Source: JBGTFE01 sp036403235
Lineage (GTDB): Bacteria; Acidobacteriota; Blastocatellia; Pyrinomonadales; Pyrinomonadaceae
Direction of reading: 5' to 3'
NCBI GenBank assembly: GCA_036403235.1
Contig: DASWRI010000008.1
Location: 1 to 23,889 of the forward strand
Length of the DNA: 23,889 bases
This document shows positions 22,220-23,889 of the stretch, one piece after another. The notes beneath the pieces were generated by a model, which saw nothing but the letters and a program-made list of their open reading frames with translations, ran no database searches and had not been told where the DNA came from. Positions within the stretch are counted from its first letter, which is position 1. Each line of letters begins with the position of its first letter. Position numbers and translations under genes: made by a program.

Positions 22220-22975
22220 ATGTTCGACTCACAAACATTCAAAAATCAAAAATCGAGAATCGAAAATCTGCGAATTCTTCTCTGGGATATCGACGGAACT
22301 TTGATGCGCTCGACGCGGCCCGGCTCATATATTGAATATTTTGCATCGACGATGGAAAAAGTTTTCGGAAGCTGCGGCAGGCTGGAAAAAATAAACGCTT
22401 CGGGCATGACCGACACGCAGATTATGTTTGAAGCTTTAGAGGAAGAAGGATTTACGCCAGACAGAATTCTCGCCGAGCGCGAAAATTTGTTGAAAACATT
22501 TCGCGAAGAAATGCTTCGCGCTCACGAGCGCGGCGAAAATCTATATCAAGTTCTCGACGGCGTGCCGGAAATTTTAGAAGCAACCGACAAAAATCCGCTT
22601 TTCGTCAACGCGCTTTTGACCGGAAATCTTTCGTGCGCGGCTGAAATCAAGCTGCAGAACGCCAATCTCTGGAAATATTTCGAAAATAAGCCGAACGCTT
22701 TCGGCGAAATCTCGCATGACCGGCGAGAGCTGGCCGTCGAAGCCGGAAAATTGTTTAATCAACGATTTGATTTTGAATTCAAATCCGAACAATTCATAGT
22801 CATCGGCGACACGCCGAACGACGTCGCCTGCGCGCGCGCTTTCGGCGCAAAAGCCGTCGCGGTCGCAACCGGCAAAAATCATTCGAAAAAGGAATTGGCC
22901 GAATACGAGCCGGATTTTATTTTCGAAGATTTGAAAAATACCGGCGAAATTCTGAAAGTCCTGTCAAAAATTTAA
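22220..22975 (+). CDS. HAD-superfamily phosphatase, phosphoglycolate-phosphatase-like
   Basis: 251 residues. Motif I is DIDGTL (residues about 23-28), motif II the threonine of LLTGN, and motif IV GDTPNDVACARA, giving a full HAD active site with a helical cap domain between motifs I and II (SGMTDTQIMFEALEEEGFTP). The layout matches the phosphoglycolate phosphatase/beta-phosphoglucomutase branch, so small phosphorylated metabolites are likely substrates. The first about 15 residues (QKSRIENLR) are encoded by a heptamer repeat and lie before the fold begins; the true start may be elsewhere, but no other start is obvious. It follows the BCCP gene by ten bases and shares its final TTAA with the convergent mutL gene. 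Confidence 0.9.
   Translation: MFDSQTFKNQKSRIENLRILLWDIDGTLMRSTRPGSYIEYFASTMEKVFGSCGRLEKINASGMTDTQIMFEALEEEGFTPDRILAERENLLKTFREEMLRAHERGENLYQVLDGVPEILEATDKNPLFVNALLTGNLSCAAEIKLQNANLWKYFENKPNAFGEISHDRRELAVEAGKLFNQRFDFEFKSEQFIVIGDTPNDVACARAFGAKAVAVATGKNHSKKELAEYEPDFIFEDLKNTGEILKVLSKI
22237..22271. repeat. Heptamer array inside the 5' end of the HAD gene
   Basis: ATTC or AATC recurs at 22237, 22244, 22251, 22258 and 22265, exactly 7 bp apart, in units such as AATCAAA and AATCGAG. No inverted partner is visible. It lies within the annotated first codons of the HAD gene. Confidence 0.65.
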
Positions 22976-23889
22976 GTCCGGTGAAATCCGCGTTCGATAT
23001 CTTTCATCGTCAGGCGCAAAATGACCGGCCGCCCGTGCGGGCAGGTCGTCGGCGAGGAAGTGACCAGCAATCTGTCTATCAGCCACTGCATTTTTTCCGT
23101 GGTCAGCTTCATATTAATTTTAACGGCCGCCTTACAGGCCAGACTGGCGGCAATGTCATCGCGGAAAGTCGCTTTCGCGCCGCCGCGTTTATCTTTTTCG
23201 ACCGTATCGAGAATTTCCGCAAAAAGATTTCTCGCTTCCGATGGCGGCAAATCCGTCGGAATCGCTTTTATCGCCACGGTTCGGCCCGAAAGCCGCATCA
23301 AGCCGAAACCGTATGCTTCGAGCTCGTCCTCGATTTCGGCAAAAGCGGCGGACTGGGCGGGCGTTAAATCAATCGTTTCGGGCAGCAGAAGGTTTTGCGA
23401 TTCGATTTGTCTTTCGCTTTCGCGCCGTCTGAATTTATCAAACAAAATCCGCTCGTGCGCGACGTGCTGGTCAATCAAAAGCAGACCTTCGTCGTCGACC
23501 GCAATGATAAAACTTTCGTGCAGCTGCCCGATTGGGCGAATTTTTGAGGAAGACAGGTTTTCCGGTTCAATCGATTTCGGAATTTTCGCGCCCGAATCGA
23601 CCGGCGGAAGAAACGTATAATCGCGGACTGCGGATTGCGAACTGCGAATCTGGTCTTCGATATTCGGTTTTTGTTCCCGGCTAATTTCGGATTTCAAATC
23701 CCAAAACGTCGAGGCTTCCCTCTCCTCGTCTCCTTTTTTCCTCGTCTCCTCTTCTAAACTCCTCGCCGCCTGCTCAAAATCATCGGAAAAAATTTCCTGG
23801 CCGAAGCTTTCGGGCGCAGTCAACACAATTTCGGTCGTTTCCGAAACGGTTTCGATTAAGACGTCCGCGTTTTTTTCAAGCCTACGAAT
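22972..23889 (-). CDS. mutL: DNA mismatch repair protein MutL, C-terminal part (N-terminus off window)
   Basis: The frame is open from the right edge to a stop at 22972, giving 305 residues; the GHKL ATPase part is missing, so only linker and C-terminal dimerisation/endonuclease domain are seen. The C-terminal domain starts at PIGQLHESFIIAVDDEGLLL and holds DQHVAHERILFD, the endonuclease metal motif D-Q-H-x3-E-x4-E with Asp in the last place. Further family marks: the clamp-binding type QNLLLP, SLACKAAVKI, CPHGRP and a final GFHR. MutL nicks the strand to be repaired after MutS recognition. The linker (about residues 1-110) is low-complexity and carries four 7-bp tandem units at 23623-23650. 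The stop overlaps the HAD stop by four bases, tail to tail. Confidence 0.94.
   Translation of the reverse strand: MRRLEKNADVLIETVSETTEIVLTAPESFGQEIFSDDFEQAARSLEEETRKKGDEEREASTFWDLKSEISREQKPNIEDQIRSSQSAVRDYTFLPPVDSGAKIPKSIEPENLSSSKIRPIGQLHESFIIAVDDEGLLLIDQHVAHERILFDKFRRRESERQIESQNLLLPETIDLTPAQSAAFAEIEDELEAYGFGLMRLSGRTVAIKAIPTDLPPSEARNLFAEILDTVEKDKRGGAKATFRDDIAASLACKAAVKINMKLTTEKMQWLIDRLLVTSSPTTCPHGRPVILRLTMKDIERGFHRT
23623..23650. repeat. Four heptamers within the mutL linker
   Basis: GCGGACT (23623), GCGGATT (23630), GCGAACT (23637) and GCGAATC (23644) follow without a gap. Read on the coding strand they give RSSQSAVR-type residues in the disordered linker. The total length (28 bp) is not a multiple of three, so any insertion must have been compensated or happened inside a tolerant segment. 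Confidence 0.85.

Noticed and set aside
23711..23755. Second heptamer array in the mutL linker (repeated TCCTCGTCTCCT)
   Set aside because: There is a direct repeat of pyrimidine-rich DNA, but units do not keep 7-bp register; Glu/Arg/Lys-rich linker coding explains it.

Overview
This looks like chromosomal DNA of a mid-GC, free-living Gram-negative bacterium. The best guess is Acidobacteriota (Blastocatellia or Pyrinomonadales type). That placement is an inference from gene content and style, not a database match: secreted PPC and lamin-tail proteins, a four-cysteine lipoprotein, an atpD-atpC pair apart from the rest of the ATP synthase genes, a bacterial deoxyhypusine-synthase homologue, and an ATP synthase beta subunit with a Bacteroidetes-like insertion. 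I see no phage, IS element, CRISPR array, rRNA or tRNA. Nearly all long frames are housekeeping or accessory genes of ordinary chromosomal character.

Layout. 1-4652: two divergent secreted-protein genes (a PPC plus P-domain protein cut by the left edge; a lamin-tail plus carboxypeptidase-regulatory-like protein), a stand-alone CBS-pair protein and an exported protein made of two copies of one unrecognised domain, separated by clear terminators. 4668-6734: a perfect 48-bp palindromic bidirectional terminator, then atpC and atpD on the minus strand. 6909-9525: a small HAD-like protein, a 21-bp-unit tandem array, and minus-strand genes (WYL-like protein, SDR dehydrogenase, two small proteins). 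9738-14874: a plus-strand run phoH, ybeY, zwf, pgl and a CNNM/CorC-type membrane protein. It puts RNA maturation/ribosome quality genes beside the oxidative pentose-phosphate entry enzymes. 15048-19497: a 1-Cys peroxiredoxin and a large soluble hybrid histidine kinase (five PAS, GAF, HisKA, HATPase, receiver). 19680-20534: a small lipoprotein, a CWC zinc-ribbon-like protein and a possible 48-residue membrane peptide. 20518-22975: deoxyhypusine-synthase-like enzyme, biotin carboxyl carrier protein and a HAD phosphatase. The right edge holds the C-terminal part of mutL, convergent with and overlapping the HAD gene.

The most unusual signal is not a gene. At seven or more places (atpD/atpC, ybeY/zwf, upstream of the peroxiredoxin gene, after that gene, before the BCCP gene, the 5' end of the HAD gene, and inside mutL) there are short arrays of degenerate 7-bp units kept in exact 7-bp register. 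Several fold back into inverted repeats. The unit sequence differs between sites but the register holds. They resemble the short tandemly repeated repetitive (STRR) heptamers of cyanobacteria. They sit where the Shine-Dalgarno region of atpC, zwf and the BCCP gene would be, and in two places they have entered coding sequence. A separate array of 21-bp units at about 7390-7694 is built of mini-hairpins and is open as a heptad-repeat protein on the minus strand only.
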